This document shows, piece by piece, positions 8,098 to 17,758 of a stretch of 29,077 bases of DNA. Origin of the DNA: an uncultured Prevotella sp. (GTDB taxonomy: Bacteria > Bacteroidota > Bacteroidia > Bacteroidales > Bacteroidaceae); NCBI GenBank assembly GCA_900770025.1, contig CAAGIW010000037.1, forward strand, positions 1 through 29,077. The letters are read 5' to 3'. Within the stretch, counting starts at the first letter, position 1, and every line of letters starts with the position of its first letter. The translations under genes and the position numbers were made by a program. The notes under the pieces are model-generated. The model ran no database searches. It worked only from the letters and a program-made list of their open reading frames with translations, and was not told the origin of the DNA.

Positions 8098-11000
8098 ATG
8101 AAAAGATCATCTATCAAATCTATCCTCTTTCTCGCCTGCATGGCACTGCTTGCAGCCGTGAGCACTCCTCTTCATGCCGAGATAGAGGGTAGTCTGGACC
8201 CTGCTTCCGTAGTGTCCCAATGGAGCAATGCCTCCACCTATCCTAAAGTGATTGACATCAACTTCAGCGATGAGATGTGGCCCGGACAGGTATGGACGGG
8301 CGAAACGGGCAAGGACTGTCCTGAATGGGCAGACAGCGCCTATGTGAATGCCATCCTCCGCGTGCCCGCCAATGGAGGCACCGAGGTCACTTATCCTGTG
8401 CTGTTCCACAACTGCACCTTTGCCAACAAGAACAGTTACAAGGGCTATGCCGGTGCCACCGCAGCCTTCTGCCGCCAGTATTACTTGGGCGAGAACAGAA
8501 CAGGCAACAGTGCCACCACCTATAATGACTGGACAGTGGCCGGTCATACCAACTATTTGGAAGACAATATCAAGTATGATGCCGACAATACCCCCATCTA
8601 TGGCGAGGCCGGCTTCGTGCAGTTCTGCCGCAACGAGGGCTACATCGACGTGGCTGCCAAGCGGCGAGTGAGCCTGCACGGATGGATGGAGATAGACCAT
8701 ATCCCCTACGTGGAGCGCATACAGTGGTCGTGGTCGTCCACCTCGTGGGGTCGAGGCATCAAGTGCGACATCAAGATAGGCGATGAAGACTGGAAGCCTT
8801 TGGTGTGGATGGGTTCCAACAAGCACAAGGCCGGCTACACAGTGTTCAGCGATCAGGGCTATTTTATGGAGAACGTGATCGACGCTCACGACGTGTCCAT
8901 CCGCTGGCGCGTGTGGGACGGCGACAACGGACTGACCTTGGTGCAGACCAACCCCGACGGCACATCGGTCTTCGGCGTGGCCGTTGACACCCTGGCCCAG
9001 CAGCAGACCGCCCGTGTGCACAAGATTCAGATATTCGGAACGGCCATCACCGCCGAGCAGGCACAGTATGCCACCGACCACCCCGTGGGCAATGTGGGCA
9101 CACTGAGCGACCTGAACACCGGCGGAGGCGAGAAGGTGGATGACGCTCCCGATGCCAATGCCCCCGTGGTGCTGCTCACTGTGGCACAAGACGGCAGCGG
9201 CGATTACACCAAGGTGCAGCAGGCCATCAATGCCGTGCCCGACGGTTCGCGAGGCATCATCTACATCCGTCCAGGCGTGTATGACGAGAACATCTATTGC
9301 GGCACCAAGACAAGTCACGACAAGTACATCAGTCTGGTGGGCGAGGACAAGGCAACCACCATCCTCACCTCTTCGGTAGATAGAGGCGGCAGCAACACAT
9401 CGAACACCTATAACGACTGCGCTGCGCTGAACGTATATACCACCCGCTTCTATGCAGAGAACCTTACCATACGCAACACCGCAGGTAATGTGGGTCAGGC
9501 AGAGGCACTCTTCACCTCGGGCGACGCACACCTGTTCAACAACTGCGTGCTCAGCGGTTATCAAGACACCTATAAGGCCAACATCGGCTCGCGCGGATAT
9601 TTCAACAACTGTACCATCATTGGTGCCACCGACTTTATCTACGACAGTGGATTAGAGTGGTTTGACAACTGCGAGATACGCTGTGTGAAAGGCGGAGGCT
9701 ATATCACTGCCGCTGCCGACTGCGGACTTACGCTCACCCGCACCCTGCATCCCGAACTCAGTGTCAGTCCCTTCTATGCCGGTCTTTTCTTCCGTGGCTG
9801 CAACGTTGTGGCAGAGGAAGGCGTGGCCGACGGTGCCTATTACCTGGGCCGCCCCTGGAAAGAGAAGTGCGGCACCATGTTTATGCAGTGCACCTTGGGC
9901 AGTCATATCAATGCCAAGGGCTGGAAAGAGTGGGGCGGCACAGAGGCCAACTGCTGCTACATGGAATACAAGAACGTGGATGCCTCGGGCAATCTCGTGG
10001 ACGTTTCTTCACGCGCATCGTTCGGTCATCAGGCCACCGATGCCGAGGTGGAGGCATATATGAATCCCGAATTCCTCTTCGAGAAATTCTCTTCCGTGCC
10101 CTTCGACTACCAGTATATCTTAGAAGGCGCAGCCACACCCAGCAATTTCAAGGCCGACGGCAACACCTTTACATGGCAGAGCGACGGCAAGGCAGCCGGA
10201 TACATTATATATAAGGATGGAAAATTCGAGGCCTTGACAAGCGAACCCACGTTTACCACCGACGGAAGCGGGGCAGCCTATACCGTGAGCGTGGTGTCTC
10301 GCCACGGCGTGGTGGGCAAGTCTGTGAAGATGGAGGAAAAGGACGACCTGCTCGCCTTCCCCACTGCACAGGGCTTTGGCAAGTATGCCACCGGCGGACG
10401 CGGCGGAAAGGTGGTCACCGTTACCTCTTTGGAGGATGTGGAAGGCAAGGCCGGTACACTGCGCTGGGCCTTTGCACAATATCCCGACGAGCCCATCACT
10501 ATCGTCTTTGCCGTGAGTGGAGAAATCAAACTGAAAGATGTGTTGGGCGTGAAGCGTGCCGACTGGACCTTGGCCGGGCAGACCGCTCCGGGCGAAGGTA
10601 TCGTGCTGTCGCACAACAAGGTGAATTTCGGAGGCTCGCAGAACTTCATCGTGCGCAACATCCGTTTCCGTAGCGGTGCCACCAATACGGCAGGCGAGGT
10701 GTTGGCCGACCAGGCTTGCGGCGTGGAAAACTGCAATAACTTCATCTTTGACCACTGCGTGTTTGGCTGGTCGGTAGAGGAGAACATGAACACTCAAGAC
10801 AGCCACTTCCTCACTGTGCAGTACAGTATGGTGCACGAAGGCCTGTATAAAGCCGGCCATCCCAAGGGAGCCCGCGGTTATGGTTCGCAGTGGGGCGGCT
10901 CGCCTGCCACCTATCACCACAACCTGCTGGCACATAACAAATCGCGCAGCCCACGCTTCAACGGCGCACGCGGCGACGACTACGTGGTGTTCATGGAGTA

Positions 11001-12021
11001 TATAAATAATGTGAACTACAATTTCAGCGCCAGTGGAACCTATGGCGGAGAGAATACTGCAGAGATAACCAAATACAACGGTTTGAACTCCGTGCACGAG
11101 TGCAACTTTATGAACAACTATTACAAGCCCGGCAAGATTGCCTCTGCATCGGGCAGCAAGTTCTTTGTGTCGAGTTATGCGCGCAGCGGTGCCACCTCAT
11201 GGGCACCTGCCAAATGGTATGCCAACGGCAACGTGATGGAAGGCAACACCACAGCCACCAACGACAACTGGAAGGCAGTGGGTGTGGACGTATATACACT
11301 GGACGATATCCGTGTGAACGAGCGCATCGTTACCGCCACACCCTACAACAAGTATTCCATTGATGGCGGCAGGGGAGTGTATGTGCCCGAGCGCTACATG
11401 CTGCAAGATATAGCCACCGCCCAGGATGCCTTTACCGATGTGGTGAACCATGCCGGTACCATCAATCGCGACAAGGTGGAGCAGCGCATTGCCAATGAGG
11501 TGCTCACGGGCACCTGCACCTACGGCGGTGCAGCCATCGGCGCCGGCAAGGGCATTATAGATACTGAGAACGATGCCGAAGGATTCTATGCCTACACCAC
11601 CGACTATACCGTGCCTGCCGACACAGATGGCGACGGAATGCCCGACGAATGGGAGAACAAGCACGGACTTGACCCGCAGGTGGCCGACCAGAATCGCCTG
11701 AACATAGACGGATATACGGCGTTGGAGGTGTATCTCAACGAGCTGATGGGCGAGAAGATGGACACCGACTTCACCACAGCCATCAGGAGTGCAGTGGCCG
11801 TGCCCTCGCAGATAAGCTATGATGCCGCTTCTGCCACCCTGCAGGTGGGCGCAGAGACCGTGGGCAGCAGGCTGAACGTATATACCACCGACGGCCGTTT
11901 GGTGAAGAGCCAGGTGATAACCAGTCAGCAAACCCGCTTAGACAACATGCCACAGGGGATGCTGCTGATGCAGGTGGAAGGCCAGAACATCTGTCCGAGA
12001 ACAATCAAAGTAATGCAATAA
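8098..12021 (+). CDS. Secreted bifunctional pectin methylesterase (CE8-like) and pectate lyase (PL1-like)
   Basis: This 1307-residue secreted enzyme appears to combine two pectin-degrading activities. A signal peptide (MKRSSIKSILFLACMALLAAV) precedes about 320 residues I do not recognise. The pectinesterase part starts near residue 356 (AQDGSGDYTKVQQAI). It carries the CE8 landmarks GYQDTY with D490, ATDFIY with D512, and YLGRPWKE with R585. An FN3-like linker covers about residues 680-745. The pectate lyase part begins near residue 754 (FPTAQGFGKYATGGRGG), with IFDHCVFGWSVEEN and HNKSRSPRFNG resembling the calcium-site and catalytic-arginine regions of PL1. A calcium-loop-like segment DTDGDGMPDEW begins at residue 1175. 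The last 75 residues (LNVYTTDGRLV...) resemble a type IX sorting domain. The methylesterase would remove methyl groups to make substrate for the lyase in the same chain. Confidence 0.9.
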   Translation: MKRSSIKSILFLACMALLAAVSTPLHAEIEGSLDPASVVSQWSNASTYPKVIDINFSDEMWPGQVWTGETGKDCPEWADSAYVNAILRVPANGGTEVTYPVLFHNCTFANKNSYKGYAGATAAFCRQYYLGENRTGNSATTYNDWTVAGHTNYLEDNIKYDADNTPIYGEAGFVQFCRNEGYIDVAAKRRVSLHGWMEIDHIPYVERIQWSWSSTSWGRGIKCDIKIGDEDWKPLVWMGSNKHKAGYTVFSDQGYFMENVIDAHDVSIRWRVWDGDNGLTLVQTNPDGTSVFGVAVDTLAQQQTARVHKIQIFGTAITAEQAQYATDHPVGNVGTLSDLNTGGGEKVDDAPDANAPVVLLTVAQDGSGDYTKVQQAINAVPDGSRGIIYIRPGVYDENIYCGTKTSHDKYISLVGEDKATTILTSSVDRGGSNTSNTYNDCAALNVYTTRFYAENLTIRNTAGNVGQAEALFTSGDAHLFNNCVLSGYQDTYKANIGSRGYFNNCTIIGATDFIYDSGLEWFDNCEIRCVKGGGYITAAADCGLTLTRTLHPELSVSPFYAGLFFRGCNVVAEEGVADGAYYLGRPWKEKCGTMFMQCTLGSHINAKGWKEWGGTEANCCYMEYKNVDASGNLVDVSSRASFGHQATDAEVEAYMNPEFLFEKFSSVPFDYQYILEGAATPSNFKADGNTFTWQSDGKAAGYIIYKDGKFEALTSEPTFTTDGSGAAYTVSVVSRHGVVGKSVKMEEKDDLLAFPTAQGFGKYATGGRGGKVVTVTSLEDVEGKAGTLRWAFAQYPDEPITIVFAVSGEIKLKDVLGVKRADWTLAGQTAPGEGIVLSHNKVNFGGSQNFIVRNIRFRSGATNTAGEVLADQACGVENCNNFIFDHCVFGWSVEENMNTQDSHFLTVQYSMVHEGLYKAGHPKGARGYGSQWGGSPATYHHNLLAHNKSRSPRFNGARGDDYVVFMEYINNVNYNFSASGTYGGENTAEITKYNGLNSVHECNFMNNYYKPGKIASASGSKFFVSSYARSGATSWAPAKWYANGNVMEGNTTATNDNWKAVGVDVYTLDDIRVNERIVTATPYNKYSIDGGRGVYVPERYMLQDIATAQDAFTDVVNHAGTINRDKVEQRIANEVLTGTCTYGGAAIGAGKGIIDTENDAEGFYAYTTDYTVPADTDGDGMPDEWENKHGLDPQVADQNRLNIDGYTALEVYLNELMGEKMDTDFTTAIRSAVAVPSQISYDAASATLQVGAETVGSRLNVYTTDGRLVKSQVITSQQTRLDNMPQGMLLMQVEGQNICPRTIKVMQ

Positions 12022-12150
12022 TATTGAGACCCTGCAAAGAGAACAGAATGAATGATGCAGGTTAAGAAAAGGATTTAATTAGAAAAGGTGTTTCAGCGGA
12101 AACACGCACATATAGAGGTTAGATATTATTTTAGAACTTTTCTACCCAAT

Positions 12151-12187
12151 GGAGAGTCCGCCGTGAGGTGAGGCTCTCCCTTTTTTT
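12151..12187 (+). terminator. Rho-independent terminator after the pectinase gene
   Basis: GGAGAG (12151-12156) pairs with CTCTCC (12174-12179), with possible further CC/GG pairs inside, and a seven-base T run follows at 12181. It lies about 130 bases past the pectinase stop. Confidence 0.75.
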
Positions 12188-12599
12188 CGGTCTTTCCGCT
12201 TGCCGTGGAGCCCGAAATGATACAGCAGTTTGGTTGGCAGGAGCGTGTTTCTTGCCGCCAAGGGTGGGGGATGGGCACCCCATTCTGGTGATCTTGCACT
12301 CCGAAAGAGACAGTTTCAGTTTGTATTTCCCACGAGAAACTGTTGGTTTCCCGGCCTGAAACTGTTGGTTTCTCGTGCAGAATGCTCACCGCTTTGGGCA
12401 GAAAGATGCTGCTTTTCCATAGGGAGTGCAGGTCAATCTCTTTTGTAATGAGTTGCAGAACAGAAGCCTTGGCAGGATGGAACACCGTGGAGGGCACTTT
12501 GGAATGTGAGAGGCGGATGGGGATGATGGATTGTTCAAAAAAGGAAAATATGAATAGTTTATGTTTCAATATGAATAAATGTAATCGCCTAAAAATGAC
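12188..12599. other. Gap of about 400 bases without a credible gene
   Basis: Open frames cross this stretch on both strands, but none shows a recognisable protein. The long minus-strand frame (12126-12770) overlaps the start of the TolC-like gene and reads as low-complexity filler. The only clear structure is the palindromic repeat at 12331-12377, with a related CAGTTTC motif near 12311. Confidence 0.6.
12331..12377. repeat. Nested direct and inverted repeat (GAAACTGTTGGTTTC units)
   Basis: GAAACTGTTGGTTTC occurs at 12336-12350 and again at 12358-12372. The outer arms CACGAGAAAC (12331-12340) and GTTTCTCGTG (12368-12377) are perfect inverse complements. The whole can fold into a long hairpin or two small ones. 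Function is unknown; it resembles an interspersed intergenic repeat. Confidence 0.8.
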
Positions 12600-12607
12600 T
12601 AATTTTG
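12600..12607 (+). promoter_or_regulatory. Promoter -7 box of the efflux operon
   Basis: TAATTTTG matches TAnnTTTG, 20 bases before the ATG at 12628. The -33 element is not clear. The expected transcript would have a very short leader. Confidence 0.6.
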
Positions 12608-12627
12608 CAGCCGAAAACAGAAAAGTG

Positions 12628-13950
12628 ATGAGAAGAATACTGTTCATTTGTGTATTATTGGGAGGTGCGGCTGTGGCAAGTGCCCAGGAAGTGCTGACCC
12701 TTTCCCAATGCTTGCAACGTGCCATTGACAACAATCTGTCGCTGAAAAGCAGTCGGAACGAGTTGAACAAGGCACGCTATAATCTGAGTGAAAACAGGGC
12801 AAAGCTGTTGCCGCAAATCAATCTGGTGGCCAATTTCAACGACAACTTCGAGCCGCCCGTATCGGTGACCGACGGAACGGCCTACGGCAAGAAGTACAAC
12901 GTGACCCAGACCCTGCAATACAATGCCGCCGCCGGACTGCAGTTGCAGATGCCTCTGTACAACCAAACCGTCTATACCTCTATCGGGATAGCGAAGACGG
13001 TGAACAATCTCAACGAACTTTCGTATGAGAAAGCACGCGAAGACCTGATTATGCAGGTGAGCCGCATGTATTATTTGGCACAGAACACCGAGGAGCAACT
13101 GAAGTTGGTGCAAGAGAACATCGCCCGACTCAAGGCCCTGCGCGACATTACCGTGGCCTTCTTCGACAATGGGATGGCCGTGGAAGTGGACGTGCAGCGT
13201 GTGAACATCAATCTGGAAAACCTGCAGGTGCAGTATGACAATGCCAAGGCCATGCTCACCCAGCAGTATAACACGCTGAAATATGTGATGGACTATCCCG
13301 CAGAACAGCAGATAGCCGTGCCGGCCGCCGACGTGAACGAGATGGAAAGGGTGCAGTATGAGGGGCCTGCCATGAACCAGTATGAGCTGTTGCTGCTGCA
13401 AGAGAAAGAGAAACTGGCACGCCAGCAGACCAAGGTGATAAAGGATGGCTACCTGCCCACGCTGAGTCTTACGGGCAACTGGATGTACAGCGCCTTTACC
13501 GACAAGTTCAAGAACTGGTTCCACAGCGGAGAATCCAACCATTGGTTTGGCTCCAACGGCGTAGGCCTGTCGTTGCGCGTGCCCGTGTTCGACGGTTTTG
13601 ACAAGCGGAGCAGGATAAGAAAAGGCAAGATAGACATAGAGAATGCACGCCTCACCTATGAGAGCGCACGCAAGAACGTGGAGACACAATATATGAATGC
13701 CACCAACGAACTGCAGAACAGCGAGCGCAACTACAAGAAGCAGAAAGACAACTATCGGCTGGCCGAGAACGTGTGTGGCGTGACCACCGACCGATACCGC
13801 GAGGGAATTGCCTCGATGACCGAGGTGCTGCAAGACGAGATGAGGGTGAGCGAGGCACAGAACAACTATCTCACCGCACACTACAACTATCAGGTGGCCA
13901 ACCTGACACTGATGAAACTGACGAGACAATTAGACATACTGACAAAATAA
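12628..13950 (+). CDS. TolC-family outer-membrane efflux channel
   Basis: This 440-residue protein is the outer-membrane channel of a tripartite efflux system. I chose the ATG at 12628 because the protein then starts with a signal peptide, MRRILFICVLLGGAAVASAQ, followed by the typical TolC opening EVLTLSQCLQRAIDNNLSLKS. In-frame ATGs further upstream only add unrelated sequence. The rest shows the two outer-membrane efflux repeats (roughly residues 22-220 and 235-435), with long amphipathic helices such as NARLTYESARKNVETQYMNA. It is first in an operon with the adaptor (24 bases downstream) and the pump. Confidence 0.93.
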   Translation: MRRILFICVLLGGAAVASAQEVLTLSQCLQRAIDNNLSLKSSRNELNKARYNLSENRAKLLPQINLVANFNDNFEPPVSVTDGTAYGKKYNVTQTLQYNAAAGLQLQMPLYNQTVYTSIGIAKTVNNLNELSYEKAREDLIMQVSRMYYLAQNTEEQLKLVQENIARLKALRDITVAFFDNGMAVEVDVQRVNINLENLQVQYDNAKAMLTQQYNTLKYVMDYPAEQQIAVPAADVNEMERVQYEGPAMNQYELLLLQEKEKLARQQTKVIKDGYLPTLSLTGNWMYSAFTDKFKNWFHSGESNHWFGSNGVGLSLRVPVFDGFDKRSRIRKGKIDIENARLTYESARKNVETQYMNATNELQNSERNYKKQKDNYRLAENVCGVTTDRYREGIASMTEVLQDEMRVSEAQNNYLTAHYNYQVANLTLMKLTRQLDILTK

Positions 13951-13974
13951 AACCCGACAAATCACAATATAATC

Positions 13975-15069
13975 ATGAAAGAGAAAGGAAACAACAATAC
14001 AAGCGTGAGCAGAGAAGAACAGGTGGCCAAACTGAAGAAGCAGCGCCGCAGACAGATGGTGACCAGCGGTATAGGTCTGGCTATCCTGGTGTGGGGACTG
14101 ATCAAGGTGGTGGGCATCTTCATCGACTACCGCAGTACGGAAACCAGCAACGACGCACAGGTGGAGCAGTATCTCTCGCCCGTGAACCTGCGTGCCGCCG
14201 GATATATCAAGAAGATATACTTCACCGAGCATCAGAGCGTGAAGAAGGGCGATACCCTGTTGGTGCTCGACGACCGCGAATATCGCATCAGGGTGATGGA
14301 GGCCGAAGCCGCCTTGAAGGACGCCCTGGCCGGAGCCAATGTGATAGATGCCACCCTGCAGACCACACAGACCTCTGCCACCGTATATGATTCGAGCATT
14401 GCAGAGATAGAAGTGCGCTTGGCCAAATTGGACAAGGATATCAAGCGCTATCGCAATCTGGTGGAACGGCAGGCTGCCACCCCCATACAGTTGGAGCAGT
14501 TGGAGACGGAGTATGCCGCCACCAAGAAGAAGCTGGAGCAGGTGAAGAAGCAACAGAAGGCCGCCTTCTCGGGTGTGAACGAGGTGACCAACCGCAAGGC
14601 CAACATAGAAGCATCCATCGAGCGGGCCAAGGCTGCCCTGGAGATGGCAAAGCTCAACCTGTCTTACTGCACGGTGGTGGCCCCCTGCGACGGACAGTTG
14701 GGCCGCCGCGCACTGGAGGAGGGACAGTTTATCAGTGCCGGACAGACCATTACCTACATCATGCCCAACACCACCAAGTGGGTAATCGCCAACTATAAGG
14801 AGACACAGGTGGAGAACCTGTTTGTGGGACAGCACGTGCGCATGACGGTGGATGCCATCAGCGACAAGGAGTTTGAAGGCACTGTGACCGCCATATCGGG
14901 AGCCACGGGTTCCAAATATTCGTTGGTGCCCACCGACAACTCTGCCGGCAACTTCGTCAAGATACAGCAGCGCGTGCCCGTGAGGATTGATTTCAACAAC
15001 CTGTCAGAAGAAGACAACCTGCGCCTTGCGGCAGGCATGATGGTGATAGTGAAAGCAGAAAGGAAATAA
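13975..15069 (+). CDS. EmrA/HlyD-family periplasmic adaptor of an efflux pump
   Basis: This 364-residue membrane-fusion protein links the MFS pump to the TolC-like channel. A basic N-terminal tail (KKQRRRQM) precedes one membrane segment at about residues 24-43 (VTSGIGLAILVWGLIKVVGI). It is followed by the biotinyl/lipoyl-like half motif (LRAAGYIKKIYFTEHQSVKKGDTLLVLD), a long alpha-helical hairpin (about residues 105-225), the second lipoyl half (VVAPCDGQLGRRALEEGQFI) and a beta-barrel domain. Its stop is separated by one base from the pump start, so the two are translationally linked. Confidence 0.93.
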   Translation: MKEKGNNNTSVSREEQVAKLKKQRRRQMVTSGIGLAILVWGLIKVVGIFIDYRSTETSNDAQVEQYLSPVNLRAAGYIKKIYFTEHQSVKKGDTLLVLDDREYRIRVMEAEAALKDALAGANVIDATLQTTQTSATVYDSSIAEIEVRLAKLDKDIKRYRNLVERQAATPIQLEQLETEYAATKKKLEQVKKQQKAAFSGVNEVTNRKANIEASIERAKAALEMAKLNLSYCTVVAPCDGQLGRRALEEGQFISAGQTITYIMPNTTKWVIANYKETQVENLFVGQHVRMTVDAISDKEFEGTVTAISGATGSKYSLVPTDNSAGNFVKIQQRVPVRIDFNNLSEEDNLRLAAGMMVIVKAERK

Positions 15070-15070
15070 G

Positions 15071-16759
15071 ATGGCATCCAATCCACGCAACTTCCCCTTC
15101 TATAACTGGGTGCCCAAGCCCTTGGGCATCATCTTTCTCATCATCCTGTTCATCCCTATTATGACCATCAGTGGTGTGTATTCGGTGAACAGCAGTGAGA
15201 TGATAGGCGGATTGGGAATACAATCGGAGCACATCTCCTTTGTGGGGTTTGTCACTTCTGTGGGCATGGCGGCCTTTTCTCCCTTCTTCTACGACTTGGT
15301 GTGCCTGCGCCGGCAGAAGATGATGAGCGTGGTGGGCTTCTCCATCCTGTTTGCACTCAGCTATGTGTGTGCCAAGACCGACAGCATCTTTCTGCTTGCA
15401 GTGTGCAGTCTCATCATGGGTTTTGTGCGCCAGACACTGCTGATGACCACCCTTTTCACGCTGATAAAGTACGGTTTCCATATCGAAGCCACCCGAAACC
15501 TGACGCCGGGCAATGAGCCCACCACAGAGGAAGGCTGGGACAAATTGGACACGGAGAAGACAACCAGTATGCCCACCATCTATTTCTTCTTCATGATTCT
15601 GGGGCAGATGGGCACGTGGCTCACCGCTTATCTTGCCTACGCCTATGAGTGGCAGTATGTGTATTACTTCATGATGGCGGCCATGCTGGTGGCCATTGTG
15701 ATAAGCATGGTGGCCATGCCCTACCATAAATACCCCATGAAGAAGTTTCCCATCAACTTTTCCAAGTTTGGCAATGTGGTGGTGTTCAGCATGATGTGCT
15801 GTTCGTTCATCTTCATCATGGTCTATGGCAAGGTGCTCGACTGGTATTCGCATCCCTACATCCGTATGGCCACCATCGTGTGTGTGGTGTTCACGCTGCT
15901 CTTTGTGTATCTGGAATACACCCGCCGGTCGCCCTATTTCCTGCTCAGCACCCTGAAGCTGCGCAGCGTACAGGGCGGTATCCTGCTGTTCTTGGGACTG
16001 ATGATATTCAACTCCAGTGCCATGTTTGTCAACGTGTTCGTCAGTGTGGGCATGAAGATAGACAACTGGCAGAACGCCACGCTCGGCAACTGGGTGCTGG
16101 TGGGCTATTTCTTAGGACTGGTGATGGCCATTATCTGCAGTGCCAAGGGCTTCCATCTGAAGTGGCTTTTCTCCCTCGGCTTTCTGCTCATCGGTCTGTC
16201 GGCCCTCTACATGTACTTCGAGGTGCAGGATGCCGGCATGTATGAGCGCATGAAATGGCCCGTCATCATCCGTGCCACAGGCATGATGCTGCTCTATGCC
16301 CTCACGGCGGTGTATGCCAACCAGCGTATGCCCTATCGCTATATGTCCACTTGGGTGTGCATCATGCTCACCGTGCGCATGATCATCGGTCCGGGTATTG
16401 GGTCGGCTCTCTATTCCAATGTGCTGCAAGAGCGGCAGCAGCATTATGTGACACGCTTTGCACAAGACTTCGACCGCATGGACAGCAAAACGGCGGCCGA
16501 CTACCAGCGCACCGTGCAGGGCATGATGTATCAGGGCAAGAGCGAGACAGAGGCGCAGCAGATGGCAGCCATGTCGCTGAAAGGCAAGGTGCAGGTGCAG
16601 GCCACCCTCACCGCCGTGAAGGAGATGGCAGGCTGGACTTTCTATGGATGTATGATATGTGCAGGTGTGATTTTGCTGGTTCCTTGGCGCAAGAAACGGC
16701 TTGAGAAAGTGCTGGCAGACATCAAACCGAAATATTTATCCCGCAACAAGGCGGTGTAA
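15071..16759 (+). CDS. EmrB-like MFS (DHA2-type) efflux transporter
   Basis: This 562-residue inner-membrane protein has many hydrophobic segments, consistent with about 14 membrane helices as in DHA2 drug:proton antiporters. Its position behind a TolC-like channel and an EmrA-like adaptor makes an EmrAB-TolC type export system. A soluble loop of about 90 residues (HYVTRFAQDFDRM...) lies before the final membrane helix, as is common in this group. Substrate is unknown; drugs, bile compounds or fatty acids are family possibilities. No terminator is obvious before the next promoter. Confidence 0.9.
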   Translation: MASNPRNFPFYNWVPKPLGIIFLIILFIPIMTISGVYSVNSSEMIGGLGIQSEHISFVGFVTSVGMAAFSPFFYDLVCLRRQKMMSVVGFSILFALSYVCAKTDSIFLLAVCSLIMGFVRQTLLMTTLFTLIKYGFHIEATRNLTPGNEPTTEEGWDKLDTEKTTSMPTIYFFFMILGQMGTWLTAYLAYAYEWQYVYYFMMAAMLVAIVISMVAMPYHKYPMKKFPINFSKFGNVVVFSMMCCSFIFIMVYGKVLDWYSHPYIRMATIVCVVFTLLFVYLEYTRRSPYFLLSTLKLRSVQGGILLFLGLMIFNSSAMFVNVFVSVGMKIDNWQNATLGNWVLVGYFLGLVMAIICSAKGFHLKWLFSLGFLLIGLSALYMYFEVQDAGMYERMKWPVIIRATGMMLLYALTAVYANQRMPYRYMSTWVCIMLTVRMIIGPGIGSALYSNVLQERQQHYVTRFAQDFDRMDSKTAADYQRTVQGMMYQGKSETEAQQMAAMSLKGKVQVQATLTAVKEMAGWTFYGCMICAGVILLVPWRKKRLEKVLADIKPKYLSRNKAV

Positions 16760-16775
16760 ATTCAGAAAAAATGTC

Positions 16776-16783
16776 TATATTTG
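16776..16783 (+). promoter_or_regulatory. Promoter -7 box for the AraC-family gene
   Basis: TATATTTG matches TAnnTTTG, 28 bases before the ATG at 16812, just after the pump stop. A -33 TTTG is not visible. Confidence 0.6.
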
Positions 16784-16811
16784 TGCCTTGAATTAAACAA
16801 CAAACCTGTTC

Positions 16812-17687
16812 ATGGCACCGGTCACTAACGTATCAGAAACATTGAAAGCCTTTACCATGGCGATTCTCAACAATGCAGATATCTGTGGCACTAAGTGTGC
16901 CGTGGGTGCCTTTCCCGAAGAACTTTACCTGCCCTATCTGCTCGACCGTATCGGTGTGATCGTGTGCCAGAGGGGGCACTTCCGTTTCCTTGTCAATCAG
17001 AAAGAGTTTGTCTGCTATGCGGGGCAAACCGTTTTCCTGTCGTCAGAATCCACCTTCTGCGTGAAGGAAACGTCTGCCGACATGCAGGTTCATGTACTTT
17101 TCTATAATGTAGAGTCCATTCGTGATTCGTTGGGCAGCTCGGTGATGAACATGCGCCTCTATGCCCTGCTTTCTCCGGGGCCATGCGATGTATTGGTCAC
17201 CGGGCAGGAAGACGAACTGATACACTATATTTCGCTGCTTGCTGCTCAGGAAGGAGAACCCACCTCCTCTTATTCTGACAGCGAGCGAAAACTGCTGTTG
17301 ATGGCGATAACCTACCGTTTGTGTGCCATCTATGCCGAGCGGTTGCGTGCCAGCGGCATGATAGCGGGGCGCAGGATGGAGGTGTTTATCAAGTTGGTGG
17401 AACTGATAGAAACCAATTATGCCGAGCATCGAGGCGTGAAATTCTATGCCGATGCACTGTGCCTCTCGCCCAAATACCTGTCATCGTTGGTGAAGGATAT
17501 CTGCGGATACACGGTGCAGGAGATGGTGTTCAAGGCCATTCTCAGGCGAAGTCTCTTCCTGATGAAGAACACAACGCTCAATGTGCAGCAGGTGGCAGCC
17601 GAACTCAATTTCCCAAATGCGTCAGCCTTCGGCACCTTTTTCAAAAAACAAACAGGCCGGTCGCCCAAGCATTACAGGCAGTCATAG
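16812..17687 (+). CDS. AraC-family transcriptional regulator
   Basis: This 291-residue protein has a C-terminal AraC-type double helix-turn-helix (about residues 205-290). It includes GVKFYADALCLSPKYLSSLVK for the first HTH and NVQQVAAELNFPNASAFGTF with the usual closing KKQTGRSPKHYRQS. The N-terminal 180 residues look like a cupin-like sensor domain. It lies directly after the efflux operon on the same strand, with its own promoter. Control of that operon is plausible but inferred from position only. Confidence 0.92.
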   Translation: MAPVTNVSETLKAFTMAILNNADICGTKCAVGAFPEELYLPYLLDRIGVIVCQRGHFRFLVNQKEFVCYAGQTVFLSSESTFCVKETSADMQVHVLFYNVESIRDSLGSSVMNMRLYALLSPGPCDVLVTGQEDELIHYISLLAAQEGEPTSSYSDSERKLLLMAITYRLCAIYAERLRASGMIAGRRMEVFIKLVELIETNYAEHRGVKFYADALCLSPKYLSSLVKDICGYTVQEMVFKAILRRSLFLMKNTTLNVQQVAAELNFPNASAFGTFFKKQTGRSPKHYRQS

Positions 17688-17758
17688 GCGCTGCGTGAGA
17701 TGGCACGAGGTGGAACGAGAAGACAGGAATATGGAATAAACTAACAAATTAGAAAGAT

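Noticed and set aside
12126..12770. Minus-strand open frame of 214 codons over the gap before the TolC-like gene
   Set aside because: It overlaps the signal peptide of a well-supported gene and the terminator, its sequence shows no domain, and it consists partly of the palindromic repeat.
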